This document shows, piece after piece, positions 7,313-16,656 of a stretch of 64,000 nucleotides of DNA. The translations under genes were made by a program, and so were the position numbers. The DNA lies in the NCBI RefSeq assembly GCF_044466355.1, contig NZ_JBITMQ010000015.1, positions 124,001 through 188,000 on the forward strand, written 5' to 3'. How positions within the stretch are numbered: the stretch's first letter is position 1; each line of letters opens with the position of its first letter. This DNA comes from Actinophytocola sp044466355. GTDB lineage: Bacteria > Actinomycetota > Actinomycetes > Mycobacteriales > Pseudonocardiaceae. Under the pieces are notes generated by a model. The model was not told the origin of the DNA and made no database searches. It worked only from the letters and a program-made list of their open reading frames with translations.

Positions 7313-9013
7313 GTGAGCAGCGCAGCCACCGAGACGTTCCGCGCGGCACGGGACTTTCTCCTCGAACACCGGACGGACTACGCCCGCGCGAGCGCGGAGT
7401 TCGAATGGCCGAGCCTGACCGAGTTCAACTGGGCGATCGACTGGTTCGACGCCGTCGCCGCGACGGAACCGACCGCGTCGCGGCTCGCGCTGTGGATCGT
7501 CGAGGAGGACGGCAGCGAGCTGAAGTGGACGTTCGCGGACGTCTCGCGGCGGTCGAACCAGGTGGCCAACTGGTTGCGCGCGGGCGGCGTCAAGCGTGGC
7601 GACCGGCTCATCCTCATGCTCGGCAACCAGGGCGAGCTGTGGCTGACCATCCTCGCGGCCATGAAGCTCGGGGCCGTGATCATCCCCGCGTCCACGCTGC
7701 TCGGTGCCGCCGACCTGCGGGACCGCGTGGACCGCGGCCGGGCCGCGCACGTGGTGGTGCGGTCGGTCGACGCGGAGAAGTTCGCGGACGTGCCAGGGCA
7801 ATACACCCGTATCGCCGTGGGTGAGCCGGTCGACGGCTGGCTGGACTTCGCCGACCACGAGAGCGCCGACGCCGTGTTCACGCCGGACGGCGCGACCGGG
7901 GCGGACGACGCGCTGCTGCTGTACTTCACCTCGGGCACGACCGCGCGGCCCAAGCTGGTGCGGCACACGCACGTGTCGTACCCGGTCGGCCACCTGTCCA
8001 CGATGTACTGGATCGGTCTCGAGCCGGGCGACGTGCACCTCAACATCTCGTCGCCGGGCTGGGCGAAGCACGCGTGGAGCAACGTGTTCGCGCCGTGGAA
8101 CGCCGAGGCCACGGTGTTCCTGTACAACTACAACCGTTTCGACGCGGTCGGGCTGATGAACGTGATGGACCGGTGCGGCATCACGTCGTTCTGCGCGCCG
8201 CCGACGGTCTGGCGGATGCTGATCCAGGCGGACCTGACGGTGCTGAAGACGCCGCCGAGCAAGGTGGTCGGGGCGGGCGAGCCGCTCAACCCCGAGGTGA
8301 TCGAGCAGGTCGGCAGGTCGTGGGGGGTGACGATCCGCGACGGGTTCGGCCAGACCGAGACGTCGGTGCAGGTCGCGAACACCCCGGGCCAGCCGGTGAA
8401 ACCGGGGTCGATGGGCCGTCCGCTGCCCGGGTTCGGCATCGCGTTGCTCGACGCGAACGGCGTACCCAGCGACGAGGGCGAGATCTGCATCGACCTGTCG
8501 CGCCACCCGGTCGGCCTGATGACCGGCTACGCGGACGACGAGGAGCGCACGGCCGACGTGATGCGCGACGGCTACTACCACACCGGCGACGTCGGCGCCC
8601 GCGACGCGGACGGCTACATCACCTACGTGGGCCGCGCGGACGACGTGTTCAAGGCGTCGGACTACCGCATCTCGCCGTTCGAGCTGGAGAGCGTGCTGAT
8701 CGAGCACGAGGCGGTGGCCGAGGCCGCGGTCGTCCCGGCACCGGACCCGATCCGCCTGGCGGTGCCGAAGGCGTACGTGGTGCTGGCCGCCGGCCACGCC
8801 CCCGACGCCGACACGGCCCGCTCCATCCTGGCCTTCGCCCGCGAGCACCTGGCCCCGTACAAGCGGATCCGCCGCCTGGAGTTCACCGAACTGCCGAAGA
8901 CCATCTCCGGCAAGATCCGCCGCGTAGAACTCCGCAGCCGCGAACACGCCACCCCGGAAACCCGATCCCCAGACGAATACCGAGAAGAAGACTTCCCCGA
9001 CCTCCACAAATAA
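7313..9013 (+). CDS. Acyl-CoA synthetase (AMP-forming, medium-chain/acetyl type)
   Basis: A 566-residue ANL-superfamily ligase that activates a carboxylate as acyl-AMP and then acyl-CoA. Motifs visible are the P-loop YFTSGTTARPKLVRHTH, the A5 block DGFGQTETS, the hinge-side TGDVGARDADGYITYVGRAD and the C-terminal PKTISGKIRRVELR with the catalytic lysine. The GTG start at 7313 follows AGGAGG, which overlaps the crotonase stop codon. The layout resembles medium-chain (ACSM-like) synthetases. With the dienoyl-CoA isomerase it suggests uptake and beta-oxidation of an unsaturated or aromatic-side-chain acid; the exact substrate is inference. Confidence 0.87.
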   Translation: MSSAATETFRAARDFLLEHRTDYARASAEFEWPSLTEFNWAIDWFDAVAATEPTASRLALWIVEEDGSELKWTFADVSRRSNQVANWLRAGGVKRGDRLILMLGNQGELWLTILAAMKLGAVIIPASTLLGAADLRDRVDRGRAAHVVVRSVDAEKFADVPGQYTRIAVGEPVDGWLDFADHESADAVFTPDGATGADDALLLYFTSGTTARPKLVRHTHVSYPVGHLSTMYWIGLEPGDVHLNISSPGWAKHAWSNVFAPWNAEATVFLYNYNRFDAVGLMNVMDRCGITSFCAPPTVWRMLIQADLTVLKTPPSKVVGAGEPLNPEVIEQVGRSWGVTIRDGFGQTETSVQVANTPGQPVKPGSMGRPLPGFGIALLDANGVPSDEGEICIDLSRHPVGLMTGYADDEERTADVMRDGYYHTGDVGARDADGYITYVGRADDVFKASDYRISPFELESVLIEHEAVAEAAVVPAPDPIRLAVPKAYVVLAAGHAPDADTARSILAFAREHLAPYKRIRRLEFTELPKTISGKIRRVELRSREHATPETRSPDEYREEDFPDLHK

Positions 9014-9016
9014 CCC

Positions 9017-9678
9017 CGCGAGTCACGCCCCCAGGCACACCGAGTTGTCGATCTCGTGCACACACACGCCACCGACACCTACACAAAACACACAACTCGC
9101 TACGCCCAGGAGCGCGACTCGCGCGAAGTCAGACAACGCGAGTCACGCCCCAGAACACCGCGAGTCACGCCCTCACACACACCGAGTCGTCGATCTCGTG
9201 CACACACACCCCAACGACACCAGCACAAAACACACAACTCGCTACGCCCAGGAGCGCGACTNNNNNNNNNNNNNNNNNNNNNNNNNNNNNNNNNNNNNNN
9301 NNNNNNNNNNNNNNNNNNNNNNNNNNNNNNNNNNNNNNNNNNNNNNNNNNNNNNNNNNNCTCGCGCGAAGTCAGACAACGCGAGTCACGCCCCAGAACAC
9401 CGCGAGTCACGCCCCCACACACACCGAGTCGTCGATCTCGTGCACACACACCCCAACGACACCAGCACAAAACACACAACTCGCTACGCCCAGGAGCGCG
9501 ACTCGCGCGAAGTCAGACAACGCGAGTCACGCCCCAGAACACCGCGAGTCACGCCCCCACACACACCGAGTCGTCGATCTCGTGCACACACACCCCAGCC
9601 GCACCTGCACGAAACACACAACTCGCTGCGTTCAGGAGCGCGACTCGCGGTGTTTGTGCGCGTGACTCGCGGGTTTGC
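9017..9678. repeat. 142-bp tandem repeat array with conserved CGCGAGTC motifs
   Basis: Equivalent points recur at 9018, 9160, 9402 and 9544; outside the gap the spacing is exactly 142 bp. Each unit has two copies of CGCGAGTCACGCCC (for example 9137 and 9159) and one inverted GACTCGCG (9116-9123), so it can fold an 8-bp stem with a 13-nt loop. A CACACACA tract and an ACAAAACACACAACTCGC block also recur. The first and last copies are diverged while internal copies are almost identical, as expected for an array homogenised by unequal exchange. The period is not a multiple of three, so it is not protein coding. It separates two convergent genes. Confidence 0.9.
9262..9359. other. Assembly gap (98 Ns) inside the tandem array
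   Basis: The flanks overlap by two bases in the repeat unit (GCGACT before, CTCGCGCG after), so the missing DNA should be a whole number of 142-bp units; the N length is only an estimate. The true copy number is unknown. Confidence 0.98.
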
Positions 9679-9698
9679 TGGTGGATTGGGGGTGCGGG

Positions 9699-11021
9699 TT
9701 AGTGGACCTGTGTCATTAGGTCGCGTCGCGTTGCGAAGATGGTGGAGGTCGCGAGTGCGGCGGCCGCCACCAGCAATGGCGGGGCTGCCAGGGCGTCGAC
9801 CGGCGTCATCAGCACGTACAGCGCTAGTGCGGCGGTTACCGCCAGCGGGGCCGACGGCCGCCACCCGGTCGACACGCCGAGTGCGAACACCAGCACCAGA
9901 AGTGCCGGCTCACGGACCTCGGTCGGCCCGAGCGCGACCGCGCCGAGCACCACCGCCCCCACCGCCTGCCCGATCGCCGCGGTCGTCCGCCCGAACGCGA
10001 GTGCCGCGGCCACCACACCGACGATCAGGACCGGCACGACGGGGTCCACCCACGGCACGACGCGGAGCACGAGGAACGCGGCGGCCGCGAACACCGGTGG
10101 CGTCGGGTGCCGGACCAGGAGCGGCACGGCGACGAGCACGGTGAGCAGGTCGAGCACGGGGGCGTCGAACGGTCGCGCGACCCCGAGCGCGACGAGCGCG
10201 ACCACGGCCAGCGCGGGCCCGGCCGGGACGGGCAGCCAGTGCCCGAGCGCGGCCGCGACCAGCGCGGTGACGAGTGTGAGCCATCCGACCTGCACCTGCA
10301 GGGCGATCCCGACGAGCCCACTGGCGGCGACGACCGCGGCCCCGGCGGCGGCGTAGGCGGGCCGGATCCCCCGCGTGACCAGGTCCCGGACGCGCGGAAA
10401 CCGGATCGCGACGAGCGCGAGGACGACGATCCCCGCGAGCGGCCACGCGTGCGCGGGCTCCGGCGTGACGAGAACGGTCACGGCGAGCAGCCCGGTGACG
10501 AGGTCCCGGCGCACCGCGGCCGTCATGAGCAGCACGGCGGCGACCAGTGCCGCGACAACGGAAACCTCTCCGAGCAGGGCAGCCCCGGCGACGGCACCGG
10601 CGAAGTCACCCCACCGGGCCCGCCTCGGCGCGAACACCACGACCACGGCGGGCAGGATCGCCAGAAGGGGCACGGGAGAGACCGCGAGCACGACCAGCAC
10701 CCCCGCGCCAGACGCCCAGACCGGCGGCCCAGTGGCGGCGAGCGCAAGGAGGACGAGCGCGGGCAGCCCGTACCGGACCAGGTCGGGGTCGGCGACGCTC
10801 CCTAGCAGCCCGGCCCCGACGGCGACGAGCGCGGTACCGACGGTCCGCACGGTGCCGTCGGCGTCCGGCAGGAGGCGGACCCCGACCCCGACCGCCGCCA
10901 CGGCGACCGCCACCAGCACGCGGACCACGTCACCGGTGACCGAGGCGAACCCGACGACGACCGCCGCACCGAACACCAGCGCGGCGGCCACCACGAGGAG
11001 AGGTGCGATGGGCCGGGTCAC
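9699..11021 (-). CDS. Large polytopic membrane protein, unknown function
   Basis: A 440-residue protein that is almost entirely hydrophobic helices (around a dozen segments rich in Val, Ala and Leu) joined by very short loops, without a nucleotide-binding or enzymatic motif that I recognise. It follows the 268-residue membrane gene on the same strand by only 9 bp, so the two form an operon. That operon is divergent from the MoxR/vWA operon and shares its upstream region, suggesting but not proving a functional link. Confidence 0.75.
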   Translation of the reverse strand: MTRPIAPLLVVAAALVFGAAVVVGFASVTGDVVRVLVAVAVAAVGVGVRLLPDADGTVRTVGTALVAVGAGLLGSVADPDLVRYGLPALVLLALAATGPPVWASGAGVLVVLAVSPVPLLAILPAVVVVFAPRRARWGDFAGAVAGAALLGEVSVVAALVAAVLLMTAAVRRDLVTGLLAVTVLVTPEPAHAWPLAGIVVLALVAIRFPRVRDLVTRGIRPAYAAAGAAVVAASGLVGIALQVQVGWLTLVTALVAAALGHWLPVPAGPALAVVALVALGVARPFDAPVLDLLTVLVAVPLLVRHPTPPVFAAAAFLVLRVVPWVDPVVPVLIVGVVAAALAFGRTTAAIGQAVGAVVLGAVALGPTEVREPALLVLVFALGVSTGWRPSAPLAVTAALALYVLMTPVDALAAPPLLVAAAALATSTIFATRRDLMTQVH

Positions 11022-11030
11022 CCTCCCGTT

Positions 11031-11837
11031 CTAACGCAGGAGGGGCTCGCTGTCGCGGCGCGCCAGCGCCACCATGGCGGCGGCGAGCAGCACCACCGCG
11101 GGTACCAGCGTGCGCGGGGTCCCCTCCGGGACCACGAGCAACGCCACGGGCACGAGGCACGCCACCCCCACGACGAGGCGGCTGCGCTCGTACCGGGCCA
11201 GCGCCAACAGCCCCGCGGCGATGAGGACCGGGGCGAGCAGTCCAGGCGCCCAGGCACCCAGCACGACGGCGACTCCGGCACCGAGGCAGGCGATGCTGAT
11301 CACCGCGGCGGTCCGGCGCCGCGCACCGAGCCGGGAGTACGCCCCGGCCAGGACCCCGAGCACGACCAGCGGCAGCCAGATCGACGGGACCGGCTCCCCC
11401 GGCCTGACGGTCGCGTCGGCGATCCCCGCGATGGCGTAGCAGACCCAGATGGCCGCACTGGCGCCCAACGCCACCGCCACGTGCCCCCGCACGGAGCGCC
11501 CGGCCCGCCGGGCACGCACGGCGTACCAGGCGACCGTCCCCACCAGGCACGCGGTGAGCAGCACCAGCCATCGCCCGGACAGATCGGGGTAGGTCGCGAG
11601 GAGCGGCACCGGGGAGTCGTGGTAGGCGACGGCGGTCAGCACGGTCTGGGACATCCCGGGGCCGGCCGACTCCGGGGCGTAGGCGAACCAGCCGACGTCC
11701 TCGGTGGTGGGCACGCTGTCCCAGACGAGCAGCGCCAGCATGCCGAACCCCAGCAACGCCAGCGGGAACCAGTACCCGGACCGTCCGTCGCCCGCCGTCC
11801 GCTCACCCATTCGCCGGAGCGTACCGAACCTGGCCAT
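11031..11837 (-). CDS. Membrane protein with about eight helices, unknown function
   Basis: This 268-residue protein has a short basic cytoplasmic N-terminus, one helix (FPLALLGFGMLALLVW), an extracytoplasmic segment of about 45 residues (containing DVGWFAYAPESAGPGMS), then about seven further helices. The ATG at 11837 is chosen as the first with some purine-rich upstream sequence (GGGCGGGAAG); an ATG at 11810 is also possible. Its start lies about 30 bp from the divergent AAA+ ATPase start, so both promoters must overlap or lie inside the genes. It is not a family I can name. Confidence 0.7.
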   Translation of the reverse strand: MARFGTLRRMGERTAGDGRSGYWFPLALLGFGMLALLVWDSVPTTEDVGWFAYAPESAGPGMSQTVLTAVAYHDSPVPLLATYPDLSGRWLVLLTACLVGTVAWYAVRARRAGRSVRGHVAVALGASAAIWVCYAIAGIADATVRPGEPVPSIWLPLVVLGVLAGAYSRLGARRRTAAVISIACLGAGVAVVLGAWAPGLLAPVLIAAGLLALARYERSRLVVGVACLVPVALLVVPEGTPRTLVPAVVLLAAAMVALARRDSEPLLR

Positions 11838-11868
11838 CTTCCCGCCCTGGCCAGTCCCATTGGGCATG

Positions 11869-13458
11869 ATGTGCCTCGTGGACGCTCCCCCAGCCGCGTA
11901 CCGGCAGGTCTCGCAGGCGCCGACCCTCCCGGGCGGCGCCCCGCACGAACCTGACTTCGACGTCGCCGCCCTGTACGAGACCCCGCTGGGCACCGGCCCG
12001 GCGCCCGGCACGCTGCCGCTCGACGAGAAGCTCCGCCAGGCGTACTTCTGGATCGTCAACCACGCGATCATCAGCCCGCACTACGACATGGAGTTCTCCG
12101 ACGGCCCCTCCCCGTCGGTCACGCTCGGTGACACGAAGGCTCGTCTGACCCTCCCGAGCGGGCAGAGCTACTCCAGCTTCGTGCTCATCCCGCTGCTGAC
12201 GTTCGCCGTCCGCCGCCGGTGCCTGCTCGTGGGCGGGCCCGGCCGCGGCAAGACCGCCAGCGCCATCCTCATGGGCGTGCTCGCCGGCTACCCCCTGCGC
12301 GACGTCCGGCGCGCGATGCAGCACGGCCACCCGCAGCTCACGATCTCCGACCTCCTCGGCACCCCGCTCCCGGCCGACCTGATCAAGGCCGAGCGCGCCC
12401 AGGACATCGACATCGCGTGGCGCAGCTGGCTGTCCATGCGCGTGAAGATCATCGACGAGTACAACCGCATCCCGACGCGCACGCAGTCCGCGCTGCTCAC
12501 GCTGATGTCCGACGGGTACGCGGAGGTGTTCGACCAGATCTACGAGTCCGCCGACTCCGCCTGGTACCTCACGGCCAACGACGACGCGGGCGGCGGCACC
12601 TACCAGGTCATCGAGGCGCTGCGCGACCGCATCGACGTGGTGGTGCACGCGCTCGCGTTCAACTCCCGCTTCCTCGGCGAGCTGGTCGCGCGGGTCGAGC
12701 AGCGCCTCAAACCGGAGGAGCTGGTGCCGGAGGAGATCGTGTTCTCGCAGGACGAGCACGACCGGATGTCGAACGAGATCCTCCGCGTCCGCCTGCCGGA
12801 CGCGGTGCGCCGCCGCCTCGAGTTCTTCTCCGCCCAGTTCGAGCTGCTCGAACCGGCGGGCGAGCAGTTCGAGTACCGCACGAAGGACACCGCGAAGCTC
12901 GCCGGTGTGGAGCCGCACCTGCTGGCCGCGGGCGAGACCGGGCGCGACCGCATCGCCGACATCGGCGCGCAGACCACGGGCGGCCTGTCGGTCCGCGCGT
13001 TGCAGAGCGTCCTGCACTACGCGAAGGCGCTCGCCTACTTCCGTGACCGCGACGAGGTCGGCCTCGACGACCTGCGCGCGGTCCTGCCCTATGTGCTGCA
13101 CGACAAGCTGGGCGCCGACGACACCAACCCCGCCTTCGACGACCCGGGCAACCAGGCCTACCGCACCGACCGCGTCAGCTGGATCCGGCACCTGTTCGAC
13201 CGCGCCTGCGCCGAGTACGACCGGCTCGACCTCGACGTGCAGGACCCGGTCGGCGAGCTGCTCACCGAGTTCGCCGACGGCCTCGACGGGCTGGACGAGC
13301 AGACGGTCACCGCCCGGCTCGCGAAGATCGAGGGGCTGCTCACCGAGTGGAGCGCGGGCCGCAAGCTGTACGGGCACGTCTACGACGACGCGCTCGCGCT
13401 CAAGTACCTGCACCAGCGGTACGTCAACTACCGGACGTGGTTGCGGTGGAAGCGCTGA
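11869..13458 (+). CDS. MoxR-type AAA+ ATPase
   Basis: A protein of about 529 residues with Walker A GGPGRGKTAS (around residues 122-131), Walker B VKIIDEYNRIP (around 192-202), an asparagine sensor in WYLTANDDAGGG and a long C-terminal helical region rich in charged residues. MoxR ATPases act as chaperones with vWA-domain partners in assembling or activating other proteins. The start is uncertain: ATG at 11866 or 11869 and GTG at 11878 are all in frame with weak ribosome sites. The stop overlaps the next gene. First gene of a five-gene coupled operon. Confidence 0.88.
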   Translation: MCLVDAPPAAYRQVSQAPTLPGGAPHEPDFDVAALYETPLGTGPAPGTLPLDEKLRQAYFWIVNHAIISPHYDMEFSDGPSPSVTLGDTKARLTLPSGQSYSSFVLIPLLTFAVRRRCLLVGGPGRGKTASAILMGVLAGYPLRDVRRAMQHGHPQLTISDLLGTPLPADLIKAERAQDIDIAWRSWLSMRVKIIDEYNRIPTRTQSALLTLMSDGYAEVFDQIYESADSAWYLTANDDAGGGTYQVIEALRDRIDVVVHALAFNSRFLGELVARVEQRLKPEELVPEEIVFSQDEHDRMSNEILRVRLPDAVRRRLEFFSAQFELLEPAGEQFEYRTKDTAKLAGVEPHLLAAGETGRDRIADIGAQTTGGLSVRALQSVLHYAKALAYFRDRDEVGLDDLRAVLPYVLHDKLGADDTNPAFDDPGNQAYRTDRVSWIRHLFDRACAEYDRLDLDVQDPVGELLTEFADGLDGLDEQTVTARLAKIEGLLTEWSAGRKLYGHVYDDALALKYLHQRYVNYRTWLRWKR

Positions 13459-14426
13459 GCCCGTTCCACACCGTTCTGGCCGCGCGCCGCGAGCGGTACA
13501 ACCAGCAGTTCCGCCTCGCCCGCCACCACACGAAGGGCCTTGACCCGCAGGAGTTCCTCGCGCACCTGCGGGACGTCGTCGGGCCGATCGTCGACGCCGT
13601 GCCCGACGACCCGGAGCCGGTGTGCGACGCGCTGGTGGAGCTGTCGCTCGCGCTCGCGGCACGGGGGCGGCTGGGCTCGTCCGGCGCGGTCGCCGCCGGG
13701 CTGCGGCGGTTCCTGCCGGCCGTGCCCGGGCTGGTGGCGGCGCAACCGCGCAGGCTGCCGCTCGCGGTCGTGAACGCGGTGCACCACCTCGACGTCTCCC
13801 CGACCGGCGACCCCGACGGCTGGCTCGACACGATGCTCGAGCTGAGCCGGCACACCGCAAACGTTTCCGAACTGCTCGACGCGGGTGCGGTGGCGGCGTG
13901 GCGGCGCGGGCTCGCCCAACTGCGGACCTCGGCGCTGGCGACCGCGGCCCGGCTGCCCGAGGCCCTGGTGCGGATCGCGCTCGGCACGTCGTCCACTGTG
14001 GACCTAGCACGGTTGGCGGCGGACCCGTGGCTGGACCCCGCGCTCACCGGGCAGGAGTCCTCGGCGTTGTTGCTGGCGCGACGGGTCGGCGGCTTCCGCG
14101 GGTTCGGCGGCACGTTCCGCCGCCCGCCCACGGTGTCCACATCGGACGGTCGGTGGTACGCGACCGACGGCGCGGACGCGTGGCGGGTCTTCGCGGACCG
14201 GTTCGGGGTGAGCCTCGGCCGGGTCACGTCGTTGCCCGCCGGGCCGGGTGACGTGGGCCCGCTCGTGCTCAAGGCGGGTGGCGTGGTCGTCGACACGGCC
14301 AGCGGCGCGTCGCTGGAGCTGCCGGAGCTGGCCGACGCCACGGGCTGGGCCAGCGCGGACGGCACGCTCGCGGCGACCACCCCGTGGACGCACGGAATCC
14401 TGTTCGTGGCCCGGACGGTGGGCTGA
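13446..14426 (+). CDS. Unknown second component of the MoxR/vWA operon
   Basis: About 326 residues. The N-terminal two-thirds is alpha-helical (FHTVLAARRERYNQQFRLAR, several Leu/Ala-rich helices); the C-terminal third has short beta-like repeats (TSDGRWYATDGADAWRVFAD, later VLKAGGVVVDTASGASLELP). I know of no named domain for it. Some MoxR-vWA systems encode a third protein with a beta-rich domain, which this may resemble; that is inference. The GTG start at 13446 overlaps the ATPase stop by 13 bp, and its stop overlaps the next ATG (TGATG), so the stoichiometry is probably fixed by coupling. Confidence 0.7.
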   Translation: MEALSPFHTVLAARRERYNQQFRLARHHTKGLDPQEFLAHLRDVVGPIVDAVPDDPEPVCDALVELSLALAARGRLGSSGAVAAGLRRFLPAVPGLVAAQPRRLPLAVVNAVHHLDVSPTGDPDGWLDTMLELSRHTANVSELLDAGAVAAWRRGLAQLRTSALATAARLPEALVRIALGTSSTVDLARLAADPWLDPALTGQESSALLLARRVGGFRGFGGTFRRPPTVSTSDGRWYATDGADAWRVFADRFGVSLGRVTSLPAGPGDVGPLVLKAGGVVVDTASGASLELPELADATGWASADGTLAATTPWTHGILFVARTVG

Positions 14427-16108
14427 TGGACCTCGCGCAGACGTGGCGGACCCGCTGGCCGGACGCGCTGCGGGCGTGGGGCCCGTTCGTCAACCTGCAC
14501 GACCCCGACCTGTTCGCGTCCACGGCGGCGGCCGCCGAGGCGGGCCTGACCGGCTCGTTCGCGGCGTTCTCGCTGTACGACCGGCAGGTGATGATCGACC
14601 TCGCCGCGGTCACCCGGCTCGGGCTGGCGGACATGCCCCTCGAGGTCCTCGCCCACGAGGTCGGCCACCACGTGCTGTGCCCGGCCGACCTCGCCGACCA
14701 GGGCAGGCTGCTCGCGCGGGTCCGCCGCGGCCTGCCCGGGCTGGAACAGCACGCGCCGCTGATCCAGAACATGTACGCCGACCTGCTGATCAACGACCGG
14801 CTGCAACGCAGCAGAGGCCTGCGCATGGCACAGGTGTACCAGCGGATGCGCGGCTCGGACGATCCACTGTGGACGTTCTACCAGCGGATCTTCGAGATCC
14901 TGTGGGCACTGCCGGCCGGCATGCTCGTCGCGGGCGAGGTCGACGCGGCGGCGGAGGGCGACGCCCAGCTCGGCGCGAAGCTCGCGCGCGTGTACGCGAC
15001 CGACTGGCTCGGCGGGGCTGGCGGGTTCGCGGCGCTGTGCCTGCGCTACCTGGAGCAGTCGGTCCAGGAGGCGACGGAGCGCATGCGGCGGCTGCTGTGC
15101 GTCGGTGTCGTCGACGAGAACGCGCAGATCCCCGGCCTGGCGAGCCGCGACGACGGCGAGATCCTGCACCCGGCGCTCGACCCGAAGGTCAACGAGTACG
15201 CGGCCGAGCCGGTCACGGACCAGGACGGCCCGCCGTCCGGCGGCCAGTACCGGCAGCCGTTCGAGTACGGGCAGCTGTTGCGGCAGCTCGGGCTGGACGT
15301 GTCGGAGCAGGAGGCGGCGGCGCGCTACTACCGCGAGCGGGCGCTCCCCCACCTGGTGCGTTTCCCGGTGCGGACCACGCCGCTGTCGACCGAGCCGCTG
15401 CCGGAAGGGCTCGGCCAGTGGGACGTCGGCGAGCCGGTGGAGGCGGTGGACTGGCTCGCGACCACGCTGCGCTCGCCCGTGGTGGTGCCCGGGGTGACGA
15501 CCGTGCAGCGACTGGCGGGCACGGTCGAGGGCGACCGGCGGGACAGGCAACCCGTGGACCTGGACATCTACGTGGACTCGTCGGGCTCGATCCCCAACCC
15601 GGCGCGGCACGAGTCGTTCCTGGCGCTGGCGGGCGCGATCCTCGCGCTGTCGGCGTTGCGGGTCGGCGCACGGGTGCAGGCGACGCTGTGGAGCGGCACG
15701 AACCAGTTCACGAGCACCGACGGGTTCGTCCGTGACGAGCGGGCCGTGCTGTCCATCCTGACCGGCTACTTCGGTGGTGCGACGGCGTTCCCGCTGCACG
15801 TACTGCGCGACACCTACCGCGACCGCGACCGCCCGACGCACATCGTGGTGATCTCCGACGACGGCGTGGACACGATGTTCCGCCCGCCGGACGAACACGG
15901 CACGCCGGGCGCGGTGATCTCGGCGAAGGCACTGGAGGCGGCGGGCGCGGGCGGCACGCTGCTGTTGCTGCTGCGGTCGGAGAAGGAACGCGAGCGGATC
16001 ACCGCGCTGGCGCACGGCTGGGACGTGCACAAGGTGACGAGCTGGGCGGAGCTCGTCGACTTCGCGGCCACGTTCAGCAGGCGGACCTACGAGAGGAGCG
16101 ACCGGTGA
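14426..16108 (+). CDS. Zinc-metallopeptidase-like plus vWA-domain protein
   Basis: A 560-residue protein with two modules. The N-terminal part carries LAHEVGHHVLCPADL, a HExxH zinc motif at residues 77-81, and downstream NMYADLLINDRLQ, which could supply a third ligand. The C-terminal part (about residue 380 on) is a von Willebrand A domain with an intact MIDAS opening DIYVDSSGSIPN and later VISDDGVDTMF. vWA proteins are the usual partners of MoxR ATPases. Having the peptidase-like motif and the vWA fold in one chain is unusual. The gene is coupled on both sides (TGATG upstream, GTGA downstream). Confidence 0.85.
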   Translation: MDLAQTWRTRWPDALRAWGPFVNLHDPDLFASTAAAAEAGLTGSFAAFSLYDRQVMIDLAAVTRLGLADMPLEVLAHEVGHHVLCPADLADQGRLLARVRRGLPGLEQHAPLIQNMYADLLINDRLQRSRGLRMAQVYQRMRGSDDPLWTFYQRIFEILWALPAGMLVAGEVDAAAEGDAQLGAKLARVYATDWLGGAGGFAALCLRYLEQSVQEATERMRRLLCVGVVDENAQIPGLASRDDGEILHPALDPKVNEYAAEPVTDQDGPPSGGQYRQPFEYGQLLRQLGLDVSEQEAAARYYRERALPHLVRFPVRTTPLSTEPLPEGLGQWDVGEPVEAVDWLATTLRSPVVVPGVTTVQRLAGTVEGDRRDRQPVDLDIYVDSSGSIPNPARHESFLALAGAILALSALRVGARVQATLWSGTNQFTSTDGFVRDERAVLSILTGYFGGATAFPLHVLRDTYRDRDRPTHIVVISDDGVDTMFRPPDEHGTPGAVISAKALEAAGAGGTLLLLLRSEKERERITALAHGWDVHKVTSWAELVDFAATFSRRTYERSDR

Positions 16109-16656
16109 CCGAGGTGCCCGTCGCACGGCTGACGCGCAGGCTGGCGGACACGCCGCAGGACTTCCTCGCCGACCCGGCGAGCGTCGCGGTGCCCGCGGTG
16201 GTGTCGGACGTGCTGCTGATGGCGGGCGGGCGGCCGTTGGACGCGCGCGAGGCGGAACGGTTCGAGGCGGACGAGCCGCGGTGGCGCCGCGTGCTGCTGG
16301 TGGCGTGCTGGCTGCTCGCGGACCCGGATCTGCTGGGCCGCGGCCCGGCCGTGCTGACGCGGTGGCTGACCGCGCCCGAACTGCTGAAGCTGTCGCGTCT
16401 GGTGGACCCGGCGCGGTTCGTGCAGGACCCGGACCGCCGCGAGGAGCTGGCGCGGCTGGCACTGCGGGCCCTGTCGCTGTCCCCGGCGGGCGAGTCGGCG
16501 GAACAGGCCGCGGACCGCCTGTCCACGGTGGACAGCGTGCGCCGCCAGGAGGTGCTGGTGGCGGCGAGGGCCGCGGAGGAACGAGCGGCCGCCGTACGCA
16601 AGGCCATGGAGGAACAGCGGGCCAAGGAGGCGGCGGCGAGGTACAGCCAGGTATGA
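16105..16656 (+). CDS. Small protein with C-terminal coiled coil, MoxR/vWA operon
   Basis: A 183-residue protein starting with GTG inside the preceding stop (GTGA). The N-terminal part is helical and Leu-rich (VLLVACWLLADPDLLG); the last 45 residues (RRQEVLVAARAAEERAAAVR then KAMEEQRAKEAAARY) form a clear charged coiled coil. No catalytic motif. It is probably an adaptor or assembly factor of the neighbouring ATPase and vWA protein; this is inferred from operon structure only. Its stop overlaps the ATG of the ligase gene (ATGA). Confidence 0.7.
   Translation: MTEVPVARLTRRLADTPQDFLADPASVAVPAVVSDVLLMAGGRPLDAREAERFEADEPRWRRVLLVACWLLADPDLLGRGPAVLTRWLTAPELLKLSRLVDPARFVQDPDRREELARLALRALSLSPAGESAEQAADRLSTVDSVRRQEVLVAARAAEERAAAVRKAMEEQRAKEAAARYSQV

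Noticed and set aside
7286..9007. 573-codon reading frame opposite the acyl-CoA synthetase
   Set aside because: Arg/His/Val-rich shadow caused by third-position GC bias; the plus strand has all ligase motifs.
9017..9678. CRISPR array
   Set aside because: Units are 142 bp with no alternating unique spacers and no cas genes nearby.
9045..9702. Long Thr/His/Arg-rich reading frames across the repeat array
   Set aside because: The 142-bp period is not a multiple of three, so every frame is disrupted from unit to unit, and the frames run through Ns. They are repeat-derived artefacts.
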